DNA of 64,000 nt from JADHLJ01 sp038146985 (GCA_038146985.1 JAYQSQ010000012.1:309365-373364); one strand, 5' to 3'; positions 1 through 9,684 are shown, counted from the stretch's first letter. Numbers and translations are program-made. The notes: a model not told the origin generated them from the letters alone.

Positions 1-95
1 TGCACGCCGAGACCATTGCCGGTCCGCGCGAGAAGGAAGAACAGGAAGTTCCGGTCCCGGAGAATATCGGCGGCTTTAGTCGAGGAATCGGACAT
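1..95 (-). CDS. MFS transporter, N-terminal fragment (runs off the window)
   Basis: Read on the minus strand from the ATG at 95, the frame stays open to the window edge and gives about 31 residues. A short polar leader (MSDSSTKAADILRDR) runs into the hydrophobic NFLFFLLAR and then TGNGLGVQ. This pattern, a charged lead-in with a Leu-rich first helix, is typical of the N-terminus of major facilitator superfamily permeases. The ribosome binding site is weak. The gene lies divergent from the dioxygenase at 275, and the roughly 180 bases between them should hold both promoters. Only the first helix can be seen, so the family call is an inference from a short stretch. Confidence 0.5.
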   Translation of the reverse strand, partial: MSDSSTKAADILRDRNFLFFLLARTGNGLGV

Positions 96-274
96 GCGGG
101 AAGAGCCCGGTCTGGCTGGATCACCGGTGGAAGGTTCCGCTTTCTGCGCCCGGCCCGTCCGCTTGGCAACCTCGTTTGCCAACGCGCTTGCGATCAAACG
201 CCCGTCACGCTTCGAAAGTCTTGAGAGAACCACCCATTCGCGGGACACTATCGTGTCGCGGAAGGAGACGGATC

Positions 275-1159
275 ATGGTCGACATTTCACCCATCGACGG
301 CGCGCCGCATGGCGCCAATGCCTGGGGCGTGGATCTCAACAAGCCGCTTGATGCGGGGCTGATGAAGACCCTCGCCGACGCGCTCTACGAGCACCGGGTC
401 CTGGTGATCAAGAACCAGAGCCTGGACAAGGATACCTATCTGAATTTCGGCTACTGGTGGGGCAAGCCGATCCCGCACGTGCTGGACCACATGCGCATGC
501 CCGGCTATCCGGAATTGCTGGCGGTCGGCAACACCGAGGAAAAGGACAAGAAGATCGAGATCCGCAACGGCGCCGCGCTCTGGCATACCGATCAGTCGTA
601 CGAGGCCGTGCCGGCAAGCGCCACGATGCTGTATTCGATCCTGGCGCCGAAGGTCGGCGGGCAGACCCGTTTCGCCAACATGGTGGCCGCCTATGACGCG
701 CTCGACGATGCCACCAAGGAGCGGATCGACGGGCTGGAGGTTGCCCATCTCTATGGCGCCGGCAAGCTGCTGGACGGCGAGTTCCGCGCCAACCCGCTGG
801 CCACCGATGATCAGGTTAGCCGGGTGCCGGCCTGCCATCATCCCCTGGTGATGCGCCACCCGGTCACCGGCCGCAAGGCGCTTTACGCGACCGGTCAGTC
901 CTCTTTCGGGATCAAAGGCATGGATCAGGAATCGGCGGTCCAGCTGCTTTGGGACCTGAAGATGCACGCGATCCAGGACCGCTTCGTCTACGCCCATACC
1001 TACGAAGTCGGCGATATCGCGATCTTCGATACCTTCTCGACCATGCACGCGGCGACGCCGATCGACGCCGCCGATCCGAGCGTCGAGGATACCAGGCGCC
1101 TGCTCTGGCGGATCAGCGTGCGTGGCCTGCCCCGGGTCTACGAGCATCTGGCTGCGTGA
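275..1159 (+). CDS. TauD/TfdA-family 2-oxoglutarate/Fe(II) dioxygenase (first of a tandem pair)
   Basis: This 294-residue protein belongs to the taurine/2,4-D dioxygenase superfamily, which couples 2-oxoglutarate decarboxylation to substrate hydroxylation at a non-haem iron. The iron-binding HxD is visible in WHTDQSYE near residue 107. The distal His lies in DTFSTMHAATP and the 2-oxoglutarate-binding Arg in RLLWRISVRG near the C-terminus. The frame opens further upstream at 176, but the ATG at 275 is preferred because GGAGACGG precedes it and homology begins there. The next gene is a paralogue 30 bases downstream, so they are probably co-transcribed. The substrate cannot be read from sequence. 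Confidence 0.85.
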   Translation: MVDISPIDGAPHGANAWGVDLNKPLDAGLMKTLADALYEHRVLVIKNQSLDKDTYLNFGYWWGKPIPHVLDHMRMPGYPELLAVGNTEEKDKKIEIRNGAALWHTDQSYEAVPASATMLYSILAPKVGGQTRFANMVAAYDALDDATKERIDGLEVAHLYGAGKLLDGEFRANPLATDDQVSRVPACHHPLVMRHPVTGRKALYATGQSSFGIKGMDQESAVQLLWDLKMHAIQDRFVYAHTYEVGDIAIFDTFSTMHAATPIDAADPSVEDTRRLLWRISVRGLPRVYEHLAA

Positions 1160-1189
1160 GCCGGCGGAACGGATCGGAGAGCGCGGAAC

Positions 1190-2074
1190 ATGGTAAGCAT
1201 CGAGCCGACCGGCGGCGCCTGCGGCGCCATCGTGCGTGAGGTCGATCTGTCGCGCGGGGCCGACGACGGCCTGATGCTCGCGCTGACCAACGCGCTGTAC
1301 GATCATCGGTGTCTGATCATCAAGGATCAGAAGCTGACGCATGAAGCCTATTATCGCTTTGCCGGCGAATGGGGCGAGTTGATCCGCCATGTCGTCGAGC
1401 GTCTGCGGACGCCGGGTTATCCGGAGATGATGACCATCGGCAATACCGAGGCCAAGGACCGCGACCCGACGGTCCGCAACGGCGCCGTCGCCTGGCATAC
1501 CGATGGCGGCTATATCGAGGATCCGACGACGGTGACCATGCTGCACGCGGTGCGGGCACCGAAAGCCGGCGGCGAGACCTTGGTCGCCGACATGGTCGCG
1601 GCCTATGAGGCGCTGAGCGAGGCGGAACGGGCGGAGGCCGACGGCCTGGTGGCGCGGCACCTCTATGGCGGCGGCGCCGTCGACGAGGACGAGAGGCCCG
1701 CCTCGCCGATGACGCCGGAAGCGAAGGCGGCCGCCACGGCCGTGGCCAAACCCGTGGTGCTCGCCCATCCGGTCACCGGCCGGCGCGCGCTCTATGCCAT
1801 GGCGCAGACCCCGTTTCTGATCGACGGCAAAAGCGAAGCCGACAGCGCGGCAATTCTGGCGCGCCTGAAAGCCCATGCCACCGACCCCAAGTTCGTCTAT
1901 GAGCACCGCTACGAGGTCGGCGATATCCTGATCTTCGATACCTTGTCGACCCTGCATCGGGCAAAGGGCCAGATCGACGTCGCCGCCTCGGCCGATGCCG
2001 ACAATGCCCGCCTGCTCTGGCGGCTGAGCGCGAAGGGACTGCCTCGGGTTCACCGGGCCTCGGCAAACCGCTGA
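1190..2074 (+). CDS. TauD/TfdA-family 2-oxoglutarate/Fe(II) dioxygenase (second of a tandem pair)
   Basis: This 294-residue paralogue of the preceding gene has the same length and the same ligand pattern: HTDGGY for the HxD pair, FDTLSTLHRA for the distal His, and RLLWRLSAKGLPRV for the 2-oxoglutarate Arg. The two proteins align along their whole length but differ clearly, especially between the HxD motif and the distal His. They look like an old duplication with separate substrates, or a heteromeric pair. The gene follows its partner by 30 bases on the same strand and ends just before a convergent methyltransferase gene. Confidence 0.85.
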   Translation: MVSIEPTGGACGAIVREVDLSRGADDGLMLALTNALYDHRCLIIKDQKLTHEAYYRFAGEWGELIRHVVERLRTPGYPEMMTIGNTEAKDRDPTVRNGAVAWHTDGGYIEDPTTVTMLHAVRAPKAGGETLVADMVAAYEALSEAERAEADGLVARHLYGGGAVDEDERPASPMTPEAKAAATAVAKPVVLAHPVTGRRALYAMAQTPFLIDGKSEADSAAILARLKAHATDPKFVYEHRYEVGDILIFDTLSTLHRAKGQIDVAASADADNARLLWRLSAKGLPRVHRASANR

Positions 2075-2089
2075 ACCCGTCGGAAATGC

Positions 2090-2773
2090 CTATCCGGTCC
2101 CCGAGACTTGGCCCTCGCGCTTTTCCACGGCGCCGGTCGTCTCATTGAAACGGTTGCGCTTCTCGATCACGACGATGCTGTCATAGAAGTGCACGGCATT
2201 GACCGTGACCGTCAGTCCGTTGGGCGCGAAAGCGGAACGATCCTCGGAATGAAAGGCGTGCATCTGGTCCACGATGGCCTTGGCGTTTTCGATGAAGGAA
2301 CCGGGCCTCAAATAGCCCCCGCCATACTCCGCCATGTAGCAGGTATGGGTATCCTCGACCAAGTAAAGGCCGCCCGACTTGAGAGCCGGGAACAGTACGG
2401 CAAAGGAGGCTCTCAGATCCTCCATCCGGTGGCTGCCGTCGTCGATGACGATGTCGAAGGGTCCGGTTTTCTCGACAATCTCGGCCAGGAACGCCGCCTT
2501 TCCCTGGTCACCGATGAAGACCTCGAAGCCCTCGGTCTCCATGTCACGGCAGGCGGGATCAATATCGGCACCAATGACGCGCGCGCCGTCGCCGAAATAC
2601 TCGCGCCAGATCTGCAGCGAGCCGCCCTTGCGGATGCCGACCTCCAGCACAGTCGGCCCGGTCCCTCGAAACCGCTCGAAATGAGCGTCGTAGATCTCGA
2701 AATAGTGTCCCCATTTCATCGAGGGCCGGCCGCTATGGGTCCGGTAAATCTCCGAGAAGGAACGCCGCATCAT
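2090..2773 (-). CDS. Class I SAM-dependent methyltransferase
   Basis: This 227-residue protein has a Rossmann-type methyltransferase core. Motif I is VLEVGIRKGGSLQIW near residue 44, followed by an acidic strand end (VIGADIDP), then DIVIDDGSHRMED and LKSGGLYLVEDTHT. The IDDGSH and VEDTHT signatures resemble the macrocin O-methyltransferase and cephalosporin hydroxylase-like group, which acts on sugars or small metabolites. It follows the aminotransferase at 4188-2812 by 38 bases on the same strand, so the two probably form an operon. The start could be either of two adjacent Met codons, and no strong ribosome binding site is seen. The acceptor is unknown. Confidence 0.8.
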   Translation of the reverse strand: MMRRSFSEIYRTHSGRPSMKWGHYFEIYDAHFERFRGTGPTVLEVGIRKGGSLQIWREYFGDGARVIGADIDPACRDMETEGFEVFIGDQGKAAFLAEIVEKTGPFDIVIDDGSHRMEDLRASFAVLFPALKSGGLYLVEDTHTCYMAEYGGGYLRPGSFIENAKAIVDQMHAFHSEDRSAFAPNGLTVTVNAVHFYDSIVVIEKRNRFNETTGAVEKREGQVSGTG

Positions 2774-2811
2774 CGATCAAGGGGCCGCCGTCCGGTTACA
2801 CGCGGCCGCGA

Positions 2812-4188
2812 CTAGAGCTCACCGTCACGCTTCAGCATCCTGAGCGCTTCGCGGAAAGCATCGGCCGTCTGTTCCAAATCCTCGGCCGTGTGCATGGCCG
2901 AGGCCTGGCCACCCGGCGAGTTGTTGAAATCAACCCCGTTCACCGCCGTCGCAAGGCGCAGCTTCATCACCAGATCCTGTTTTTTCGTTTTCAGTGTCTG
3001 ATAGTCCACTTTGTTCGGATCGAACGCCGACGGGCGGATCTTCTCTCCTTTCGGATTCATGAAAAGATGCACACCCGAGAAACTGCCATAGGCGGCCCAG
3101 GGCACATCCTCGGCTTCCAGGATCTCGTTGAAACGGTCGCGCAGCCAGGCACCGGACGCGTTCGCCCTGTCGCAGGCATCGGTGGTCTCGATGATCTTGA
3201 GCGCCGTGATCCCGGCCGCCGCCGAAACCGGATTGGCGTTGTAGGTCCCCGGATGCTGCACCTTCTCGCGTCCAAGCTCGGCGGAGCGTTCAAAGTCGAG
3301 ATACTCGAGTATATCGAGACGCCCGGCGACCGCCCCGCCCGGCAGGCCGCCGGCCAGGATCTTGGCCAGAGTCGTCAGATCGGGCGTGACGCCGTAAGCC
3401 TGCTGCGCCCCGCCGGGGGAACAGCGGAAGCCGGTCACGACCTCATCGAAAATCAACAGCGCCCCATTCTTGGCGGTAAGATCGCGCAGCTCCGCGGTGA
3501 ATTCCGCCGACATCGGCACCATGCCGAAGGACGCGCCGGTCGGCTCGCAGATCACCGCGGCAATGTCCGTGTCGTTCTCCAGCACCTGACGCACTTCGGA
3601 AATATCCTGGGGCGAGCACAACACCACGTTGCTGGCGATGCCCGCGATCACCCCGGTGGTCGGCGTGCCGTCGAAGTGATTGGCATAGCCGTTGGCCATA
3701 TGGTCGTGCCAGCCGTGGAAATGGGTCTTGAAGCGTACGAATTTGGCCCGCCCGGTATAGGCGCGCGCCAGACGCAGCGCCATCAGCGTCGCCTCGGTTC
3801 CGGACGAGGTGAAGCGCACCTTCTCGGCCGAGGGGACCATCTTGATGACCTGCTTGGCCCAGGCCACCTCGCGCGGGTGGTTGGCGCCGAAATGGGTACC
3901 CGCGACCGCCGCCTCGGCCACCGCCGCCATCACCTCGGGATGTCCGTGACCCAGCAGAAGCGCGCCGTGGCCGCCGAAATAGTCGATGTAGCGGTTGCCG
4001 TCGACGTCCCATTTATGCGGCCCCGCCGCTCTTTCGATATAGAGGGCGTAGGGCTTCAGGTAGCGGGAATCATGGGTGATCCCGCTCGGCAACACGGCGC
4101 CCGCCTCGGCGGCCAGGGCCTCGGATCCCGGCGTTTTCTCGCGATAGGCGCTGACGATCTGCGAATTCGAAAGCAAGGGGTCGGGCAT
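2812..4188 (-). CDS. Class III aminotransferase (glutamate-1-semialdehyde aminomutase-like)
   Basis: This 458-residue PLP enzyme has fold-type I class III signatures: the GHGALLLGHGHPEV region, SSGTEATLMALRLAR for phosphate binding, LLIFDEVVTGFR with the Asp that contacts the PLP nitrogen, and TLAKILAGGLPGG carrying the Schiff-base Lys. Overall it resembles glutamate-1-semialdehyde 2,1-aminomutase-like aspartate aminotransferase-family proteins. It is longer than HemL, and its pairing with a methyltransferase argues for a catabolic or secondary transaminase rather than haem synthesis. GAGGAA precedes the ATG by about seven bases. Confidence 0.85.
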   Translation of the reverse strand: MPDPLLSNSQIVSAYREKTPGSEALAAEAGAVLPSGITHDSRYLKPYALYIERAAGPHKWDVDGNRYIDYFGGHGALLLGHGHPEVMAAVAEAAVAGTHFGANHPREVAWAKQVIKMVPSAEKVRFTSSGTEATLMALRLARAYTGRAKFVRFKTHFHGWHDHMANGYANHFDGTPTTGVIAGIASNVVLCSPQDISEVRQVLENDTDIAAVICEPTGASFGMVPMSAEFTAELRDLTAKNGALLIFDEVVTGFRCSPGGAQQAYGVTPDLTTLAKILAGGLPGGAVAGRLDILEYLDFERSAELGREKVQHPGTYNANPVSAAAGITALKIIETTDACDRANASGAWLRDRFNEILEAEDVPWAAYGSFSGVHLFMNPKGEKIRPSAFDPNKVDYQTLKTKKQDLVMKLRLATAVNGVDFNNSPGGQASAMHTAEDLEQTADAFREALRMLKRDGEL

Positions 4189-4293
4189 GGCGCTATTCCT
4201 CGGGTCCGTTGACGGCTCTGCCGGTGCGACGTCATTGTAAACCCGAGCGGCCAGTCCTGCCCAGACGCGTCTTGCGCCCCGCTCGGCGCCGGC

Positions 4294-5825
4294 TCAAACC
4301 AGGAACGCTGCCGCCAGGCCGAGAAAGGCGAAGAAGCCGACCACGTCGGTGACGGTGGTCAGGAACACCGTCGACGCGATCGCCGGATCGAGCTTGAGCC
4401 GCTCCAGCCCGATCGGAATCATGGTGCCGAAGAATCCGGCCACCACCAGATTGATCACCATCGCCACCGCGAGCAGAAGCGCGATCTGGAAGTCTCCGAA
4501 CCAGGCCCAGCTGGCTGCGCCGGCCAGGATCGCGAAGGCGATGCCGTTCAGGGAACCGACAGTGGTTTCCTTCAGCACGAACTTCATCGCGTTCGTCGCC
4601 GTCAGGTCCCGCATGGCCAGCGCCCGCACCGCGACCGTCAGGCTTTGGGTCCCGGCATTGCCGCCCATCGAGGCCACGATCGGCATCAGGATCGCCAGCG
4701 CGCCACCATCTTTTCGATCGTTGCTCCGAAAGCCCCGATCACTGCCGAGGCCACAATGGCCGTCAGCAGATTGACCGCGAGCCAGGAGAAGCGCGAGCGG
4801 GTCGTCTCCACCAGGCCGCCATGCAGGTCGTCCTCGGCGACGCCGCCGAGGCGCATCAGGTCTTCCTCGGCTTCCTCGTCTATCACGTCGACCACATCGT
4901 CGACGGTGATCATCCCGACCAGAATCCCCTGCTCGTCGACCACCGGAGCCGAGACCAGCCCGTATTGGCGGAACAGCATGGCGACGTCTTCCTGATCCAT
5001 ATGGACCAGCACGTTGTGGAAGCGCTCTTCCATGATGTCGGCGACCAGCACCGGGCGCTTGGAGCGCAGCAGATGGCTCAGCGCCAGTTTGCCGAGCGGC
5101 CGGCGGTCGGCATCGATCACGAAGATGTCGTAGAAGTCGTCCGGCAGATCTTTCACCGTGCGCAGGAAGTCGATCGTCTGGCCGACCGTCCAGTGCCGGG
5201 GCACCGCGACGATCTCGCGCTGCATGAGCCGTCCCGCCGTTTCCTCGGCATAGGCGAGACCCTCCTCGACCAGGGTCCGTTCCTTCTCGGGGATCGCCTG
5301 GAGCACCCGGGCCTGCTCGGCCTCGTCCAGTTCCCTCAAGACCTCCACCGCGTCGTCGGACGGCAGGGCGGCGACCGCCTTGGCGAGGATCGCTTCATCG
5401 AGGTAGGAGATGACCTCCTCGCGGACCGTCTCGTCGAGTTCGGTCAGGATGTCGGGATCGAAGAACCGGCCGACCACCGTCACCAGCAGTTTGCGGCTTT
5501 CGCCCGAATAGCGCTCGATCAAATCGGCGTAGTCGGCGGGATGCAGCGGCCGGATCAGACGATAGAGCCGTCTGCCGTTGCCTTCCTCGATGGCACGGGC
5601 CACCGCCAATTCGACATCCGGTGTCAGGCCGTAGAGCTTGATATCCTCGCTTGCCTTGAATTCCTCGACCTCGGCCTCAAGGTCTCGGATGCGCTGCTTC
5701 AGTTTGTTTTCTTTCAGGCGTTTCTTGGCTTTGCGCGCCTTCTTGCGGCTCTCGTGCATATCGAGAATATCGTCCGCCGCCGCGCCGTCTTCGGTTTCGT
5801 TCCGTTCCTCGGAGGTGTTCGCCAA
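4294..5825 (-). pseudogene. mgtE: Magnesium transporter MgtE, interrupted by one frameshift
   Basis: MgtE is a dimeric inner-membrane Mg2+ channel gated by cytosolic N and CBS domains. The first frame (5825-4686) gives an acidic, Lys-rich coiled leader, the N domain, the linker YAEETAGRLMQREIVAVP near residue 195, two CBS repeats and the first helix, ending ATIEKMVA. A second frame continues with LAILMPIVASMGGNAGTQSL and the remaining helices to 4294. The break is at about 4699-4702, in a GCGCG run. The span is 1532 bases, so one base added back would give about 510 residues, the usual MgtE length. The start is a TTG four bases after the maeB stop, with AGGA upstream. A sequencing indel is as likely as true loss. 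Confidence 0.85.
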
Positions 5826-5828
5826 GAT

Positions 5829-8120
5829 CTATCCTGCTTTCCGCCGCGCTTTCTCGTGTTCCTGGGCATCGACGGTCGCGACGGCGGTCATGTTGATGAT
5901 CCCGCGCGCCGTTTCCGAGGCTGTCAGAATATGCATGGGCCGGGAGGTTCCTACAAGCATCGGCCCAAGCGACAGGCCGCGTCCCGTCGATTTCAGCAAA
6001 TTGTAACTGATGTTCGCGGCGTCAAGATTCGGCATGACCAGAAGGTTGGCGGTACCGGAGAGTTTCGAGTTTGGAAACACCCGATTGCGCACTGCCTCGC
6101 TTACCGCCACGTCGGCATGCATCTCGCCTTCCACTTCGAGCTCTGGATGCCGCGCCCGCAGCAGCGCCACCGCCTCGCTCATCTTTTTGGCATCCGCCAT
6201 GTCCCGGGTGCCGAAATTCGAGGACGACAACAGCGCCACCTTGGGCTCCAGCCCGAAACTGCGCACCTCATGCGCCGCCAGCACCACCATTTCGGCGATC
6301 TGCTCGATATCCGGGTTCGGATTCACGAAAGTGTCCACGAGGAAGAACAGGCCTTGCGGGAGGATCAGCAGGTTCACCGCCGCAACGGCCCCGACACCGG
6401 GCCGCCGGCCGATCACGTCCATGACCTTGTCGAGATGATCGATATAGCGGCCGATGGTCCCGCAGATGCCGGCATCCGCGTCGCGCATGCGCACCATCAT
6501 CGCGGCGATCGAGGTCGTGCGGGTACGCATGACCTCCCGCGCCCGGTCCGGCGACACCCCTCGCCGTTCCATCAACCGGTGATAGGCGCGCCAGTAATCG
6601 TCGTAGCGCGGATCGTTCGACGGATCGACGACCTCCACGTCCACGCCCGGCTTCAAGCGGAGCCCGAGATCATGGATCCGCTTGTCGATGACGGTGGGCC
6701 GGCCGATCAGGATCGGACGCGCCAGGTTTTCGTCGACCACGGTCTGGGTCGCGCGCAGCACCCGGATGTCTTCTCCCTCGGCATAGACGACGCGTTTCGG
6801 GTCCTTTTTCGCGCGCAGGAAAACCGGCCGCATGACCGGGACCGACCGGTCCGCGAATTGGGCCAGACGCTGGCGGTAGACATCGAAATCCTCGACCTGC
6901 CGCGTGGCGACGCCGCTATCCATCGCGGCACGGGCGACCGCTGGCGCGATCTCCAGAATGAGACGCGGATCAAAGGGCTTCGGAATCAGATATTCGGGGC
7001 CGAAAACTAGCGCTTCGCCGCCATAGGCCTGAGCCACAACGTCCGAGCTTTCCTGGCGTGCAAGGCTTGCGATCGCCTCGACGGCGGCGATCTTCATTTC
7101 CTCATTGATGGTTGTCGCGCCGACATCCAGCGCCCCCCGGAAGATATAGGGAAAGCACAGCACGTTATTGACTTGGTTCGGATAATCGGTGCGCCCGGTG
7201 GCCACGATCGCGTCGGGCCGCACAGCCTTGACGTCCTCGGGCATGATCTCCGGCGTCGGGTTGGCGAGCGCCAGCACGAGCGGCGCCTCGGCCATGCGTT
7301 CCACCATGTCGGGCTTGAGCACGCCCGGCGCCGAAAGACCGAGAAACACATCGGCGCCGCCGATCACCTCGCCCAGTATCCGCGCCTCGGTATCGACCGC
7401 GTAGCGCTCCTTATAGGGATCCATCTGCTCGTTGCGGCCTACATGCACGACGCCGGCAATGTCCGTGACGATGATGTTCTCCTGAGGCAGTCCCATGCGC
7501 ACCAGCAGATCCAGACAGGCCAGCGCCGCCGCTCCGGCGCCGGACGCGACCAGCTTGATGCCGGACAACGGCTTGCCGACCAATTCAAGCCCATTGACCA
7601 CCGCCGCCGCGACGGTAATGGCGGTGCCGTGCTGATCATCGTGGAAAACCGGGATATTCATCCGCTCGCGCAGCGCGCGCTCGATGATGAAACACTCCGG
7701 CGCCTTGATGTCCTCTAGATTGATGCCGCCAAAGGTCGGCTCCAGCGCGGCGATGATGTCCACCAGCTTTTCAGGATCATTCTCGTTCAGCTCGATATCA
7801 AAAACGTCGATATCGGCGAACTTCTTGAACAGGACCGCCTTGCCTTCCATCACCGGTTTGGAGGCCAACGGCCCGATATTGCCGAGCCCGAGGACGGCGG
7901 ACCCGTTGGTCACCACGCCGACGAGATTGCCGCGCGCCGTCAGGTTCGATGCCTGGGCCGGGTCTTCGGCGATGGCGGTGCAGGCAAAGGCGACGCCGGG
8001 CGAATAGGCGAGCGACAGATCCCGTTGGGTGACCAGGGGCTTGGTCGCCTCGATCGCCAACTTGCCGGGCTTGGGAACCCGATGATAATACAGCGCGGCT
8101 TCCCGCAGATCGTCCGCCAT
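5829..8120 (-). CDS. maeB: NADP-dependent malic enzyme with C-terminal phosphotransacetylase-like domain
   Basis: This 763-residue MaeB-type enzyme decarboxylates malate to pyruvate with reduction of NAD(P). Residues 1-160 form the malic N domain, with the catalytic Tyr in DLSLAYSPGVA and acidic metal ligands in INLEDIKAPECF. Residues 160-410 form the NAD(P) domain (KLVASGAGAAALACLDLL). Residues from about 425 form a phosphate acetyl/butyryltransferase-like domain (RVVYAEGEDIRVLRA, SLGPMLVGTSRPMHIL). In this family that domain is usually regulatory, responding to acetyl-CoA, rather than catalytic. mgtE follows almost without a gap, so the two are probably co-transcribed. Confidence 0.95.
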   Translation of the reverse strand: MADDLREAALYYHRVPKPGKLAIEATKPLVTQRDLSLAYSPGVAFACTAIAEDPAQASNLTARGNLVGVVTNGSAVLGLGNIGPLASKPVMEGKAVLFKKFADIDVFDIELNENDPEKLVDIIAALEPTFGGINLEDIKAPECFIIERALRERMNIPVFHDDQHGTAITVAAAVVNGLELVGKPLSGIKLVASGAGAAALACLDLLVRMGLPQENIIVTDIAGVVHVGRNEQMDPYKERYAVDTEARILGEVIGGADVFLGLSAPGVLKPDMVERMAEAPLVLALANPTPEIMPEDVKAVRPDAIVATGRTDYPNQVNNVLCFPYIFRGALDVGATTINEEMKIAAVEAIASLARQESSDVVAQAYGGEALVFGPEYLIPKPFDPRLILEIAPAVARAAMDSGVATRQVEDFDVYRQRLAQFADRSVPVMRPVFLRAKKDPKRVVYAEGEDIRVLRATQTVVDENLARPILIGRPTVIDKRIHDLGLRLKPGVDVEVVDPSNDPRYDDYWRAYHRLMERRGVSPDRAREVMRTRTTSIAAMMVRMRDADAGICGTIGRYIDHLDKVMDVIGRRPGVGAVAAVNLLILPQGLFFLVDTFVNPNPDIEQIAEMVVLAAHEVRSFGLEPKVALLSSSNFGTRDMADAKKMSEAVALLRARHPELEVEGEMHADVAVSEAVRNRVFPNSKLSGTANLLVMPNLDAANISYNLLKSTGRGLSLGPMLVGTSRPMHILTASETARGIINMTAVATVDAQEHEKARRKAG

Positions 8121-8220
8121 GGTGGCCGTCCCGTTATTGTCGTCCAGGAGACCATACAGCGGACACGCGGGACGCTAAAGCCGCAACAACGGCCCGGCAG
8201 GCAAGGATAAATCTCGGATC

Positions 8221-9063
8221 ATGAAGTACTTTCTGATCACCGGCATGGCGAAGAGCGGCACGACCTGGGTTCAGCGGATCTGCCGGGCCCATCCGGAAAT
8301 GCATTGCCGCGCCGAGGATCAATTCACCAAGTTCTGGTCGCGAATCCAGACCCTGGTGAATGACTACAACGAACTCATCCAGCTGCGGGACCGGGAACGT
8401 GACAATCAGGGCGTGGAGACCCTGGACAAGCAAGACGCGACCAAGCTGTTCTACGCGATGGTGCAAATGACCTTGGACAAGGCGCCGCCGTCCGCATCGT
8501 GGTCGGGGATCAAGGAACTCATCCTCAGCGCCATCGGCTTTCTGACCTACATCCCGGAGTCCCGCGTCATCAACGTGATCCGCGACCCGCGCGACATGGC
8601 GATCTCGGCACTCGCCCATTCCCGCAGAATCAAGGGCCTTGCCGAGGTGGAACCGCCTGTCCTCGGCGACCGAGCCGTGTCGGAGGCGTGCCACCATTGG
8701 GTCAAGCAGATGCGGCTGAACGACGATGCCCGCGCGCGGTTCCCGGGGAAAACCCACGACATCCGCTACGAGGATCTGATCACGGATTTCGCGGGGACGA
8801 CGAGAACGCTCCTGGATTTCTTCGGTGTCGACTCGAGCCCCGCGATCATCGAGTTACTCAGGCGGGAAACCGATTTTCAGCGCCTCTCTGGCGGACGCGC
8901 GCCCGGTGACGCCGATGAGGCCAGCTATTTCCGCAAAGGGGTCGCGGGAGAATGGCGCAACACCCTGAACCCCGATCAGATTGCTCTCGTGGAATGGATA
9001 TGCGGCGGCGATCTAAAGGCCCAGGGCTATGACCTCGTGCATGCCGCGCCTCAAAGTTTTTGA
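8221..9063 (+). CDS. PAPS-dependent sulfotransferase family protein
   Basis: This 280-residue protein has the two PAPS-binding elements of cytosolic-type sulfotransferases. The 5'-phosphosulfate loop is MAKSGTTWVQRIC at residues 9-21, and the 3'-phosphate site is VIRDPRDMAISALAHS near residue 119. A C-terminal KGVAGEWRNTL segment matches the family's K-G-x-x-G-x-W motif near residue 239. It would transfer sulfate from PAPS to a hydroxyl or amine acceptor, which cannot be named. It stands alone, divergent from maeB, and its end overlaps the convergent gene at 9051-9356 by 13 bases. Confidence 0.88.
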   Translation: MKYFLITGMAKSGTTWVQRICRAHPEMHCRAEDQFTKFWSRIQTLVNDYNELIQLRDRERDNQGVETLDKQDATKLFYAMVQMTLDKAPPSASWSGIKELILSAIGFLTYIPESRVINVIRDPRDMAISALAHSRRIKGLAEVEPPVLGDRAVSEACHHWVKQMRLNDDARARFPGKTHDIRYEDLITDFAGTTRTLLDFFGVDSSPAIIELLRRETDFQRLSGGRAPGDADEASYFRKGVAGEWRNTLNPDQIALVEWICGGDLKAQGYDLVHAAPQSF

Positions 9064-9356
9064 ATGAATTCAACGACCTCACGGGTACGCGTCACCTTGC
9101 CGGCCCAGTGACGGTCGAACTCCTTGATCAGATCGGAAATGGCGCTGCTGGCCATCACCTTGTTCGCGGCGGCGAGGTTCGGGAACTCGTAAAACGCGAT
9201 ATGGACATTATCCTCAAGCTCGCTCCAGCCGCGCTTCGCGCTCAATGCCGAGAAGGCCTTCACGGCATCCGGCAGGTGCTCGTTCTGGTACCAGGTATCG
9301 AAACCGGCCCGGACCGAGGGGTCGACCTGGGCGCGCACGATCAGATAAGCGGTCAT
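9051..9356 (-). CDS. Small dimeric alpha/beta-barrel-like protein (antibiotic monooxygenase-like)
   Basis: This 101-residue protein begins MTAYLIVRAQVDPSVRAGFDTWYQNEHLPDAVKAF. The strand-helix pattern with W-Y-x-N-E-H-L-P is typical of small ferredoxin-like dimeric proteins of the DUF4286, EthD and antibiotic monooxygenase type. The open frame extends to 9404, but the internal ATG at 9356 is chosen because recognisable homology starts there and the upstream residues are basic and unconserved in character. It converges on and overlaps the sulfotransferase. Its function is unknown. Confidence 0.7.
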   Translation of the reverse strand: MTAYLIVRAQVDPSVRAGFDTWYQNEHLPDAVKAFSALSAKRGWSELEDNVHIAFYEFPNLAAANKVMASSAISDLIKEFDRHWAGKVTRTREVVEFIQKL

Positions 9357-9500
9357 TCCTTGAACCCTCCGATTGACGAGGCGCCAGTATAGCCTTGCGG
9401 CCAACGCGGTGAACCGTCGAGCGATCCACGAATGTAATCTTGGGGAGTTTTCTTGGAAATCTCACTCGGGCGCCGCAGCGCCCTCACCCGTCAGAAAGTT

Positions 9501-9587
9501 TGGTGCGGTCGAGAAGACTCGAACTTCCACCCGGTTTCCCGGACAGCGACCTCAACGCTGCGCGTCTACCAATTCCGCCACGACCGC
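9501..9587 (-). tRNA. tRNA-Leu (anticodon GAG)
   Basis: On the minus strand the sequence folds as a class II tRNA of 87 nucleotides. The acceptor stem is GCGGTCG/CGACCGC with discriminator A and an encoded CCA at 9503-9501. The D arm is GGCGGAATTGGTAGACGC. The anticodon stem CAGCG/CGCTG encloses the loop TTGAGGT, which places the anticodon GAG at 9553-9551. There is a long variable arm (TCCGGGAAACCGGG) and a T arm with GTTCGAGTC. GAG reads CTC and CTT leucine codons. Confidence 0.95.
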
Positions 9588-9684
9588 ACTACTCTCGCTC
9601 GGAACCGGCGGCACGTGACCGCCGGGAAGCGCGGGAGTAGCAAATCCCGATCCGATAATCAAGCGAGCCGAGCGCCAATTCCCG

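Noticed and set aside
287..2053. A 588-codon minus-strand open frame across both dioxygenase genes
   Set aside because: The plus-strand genes have full motifs and ribosome binding sites. The minus frame is repetitive only because the two paralogues are similar.
4821..7010. A 729-codon plus-strand open frame across mgtE and maeB
   Set aside because: It mirrors two recognised minus-strand genes and encodes His/Arg/Asp-rich shadow sequence with no motifs.
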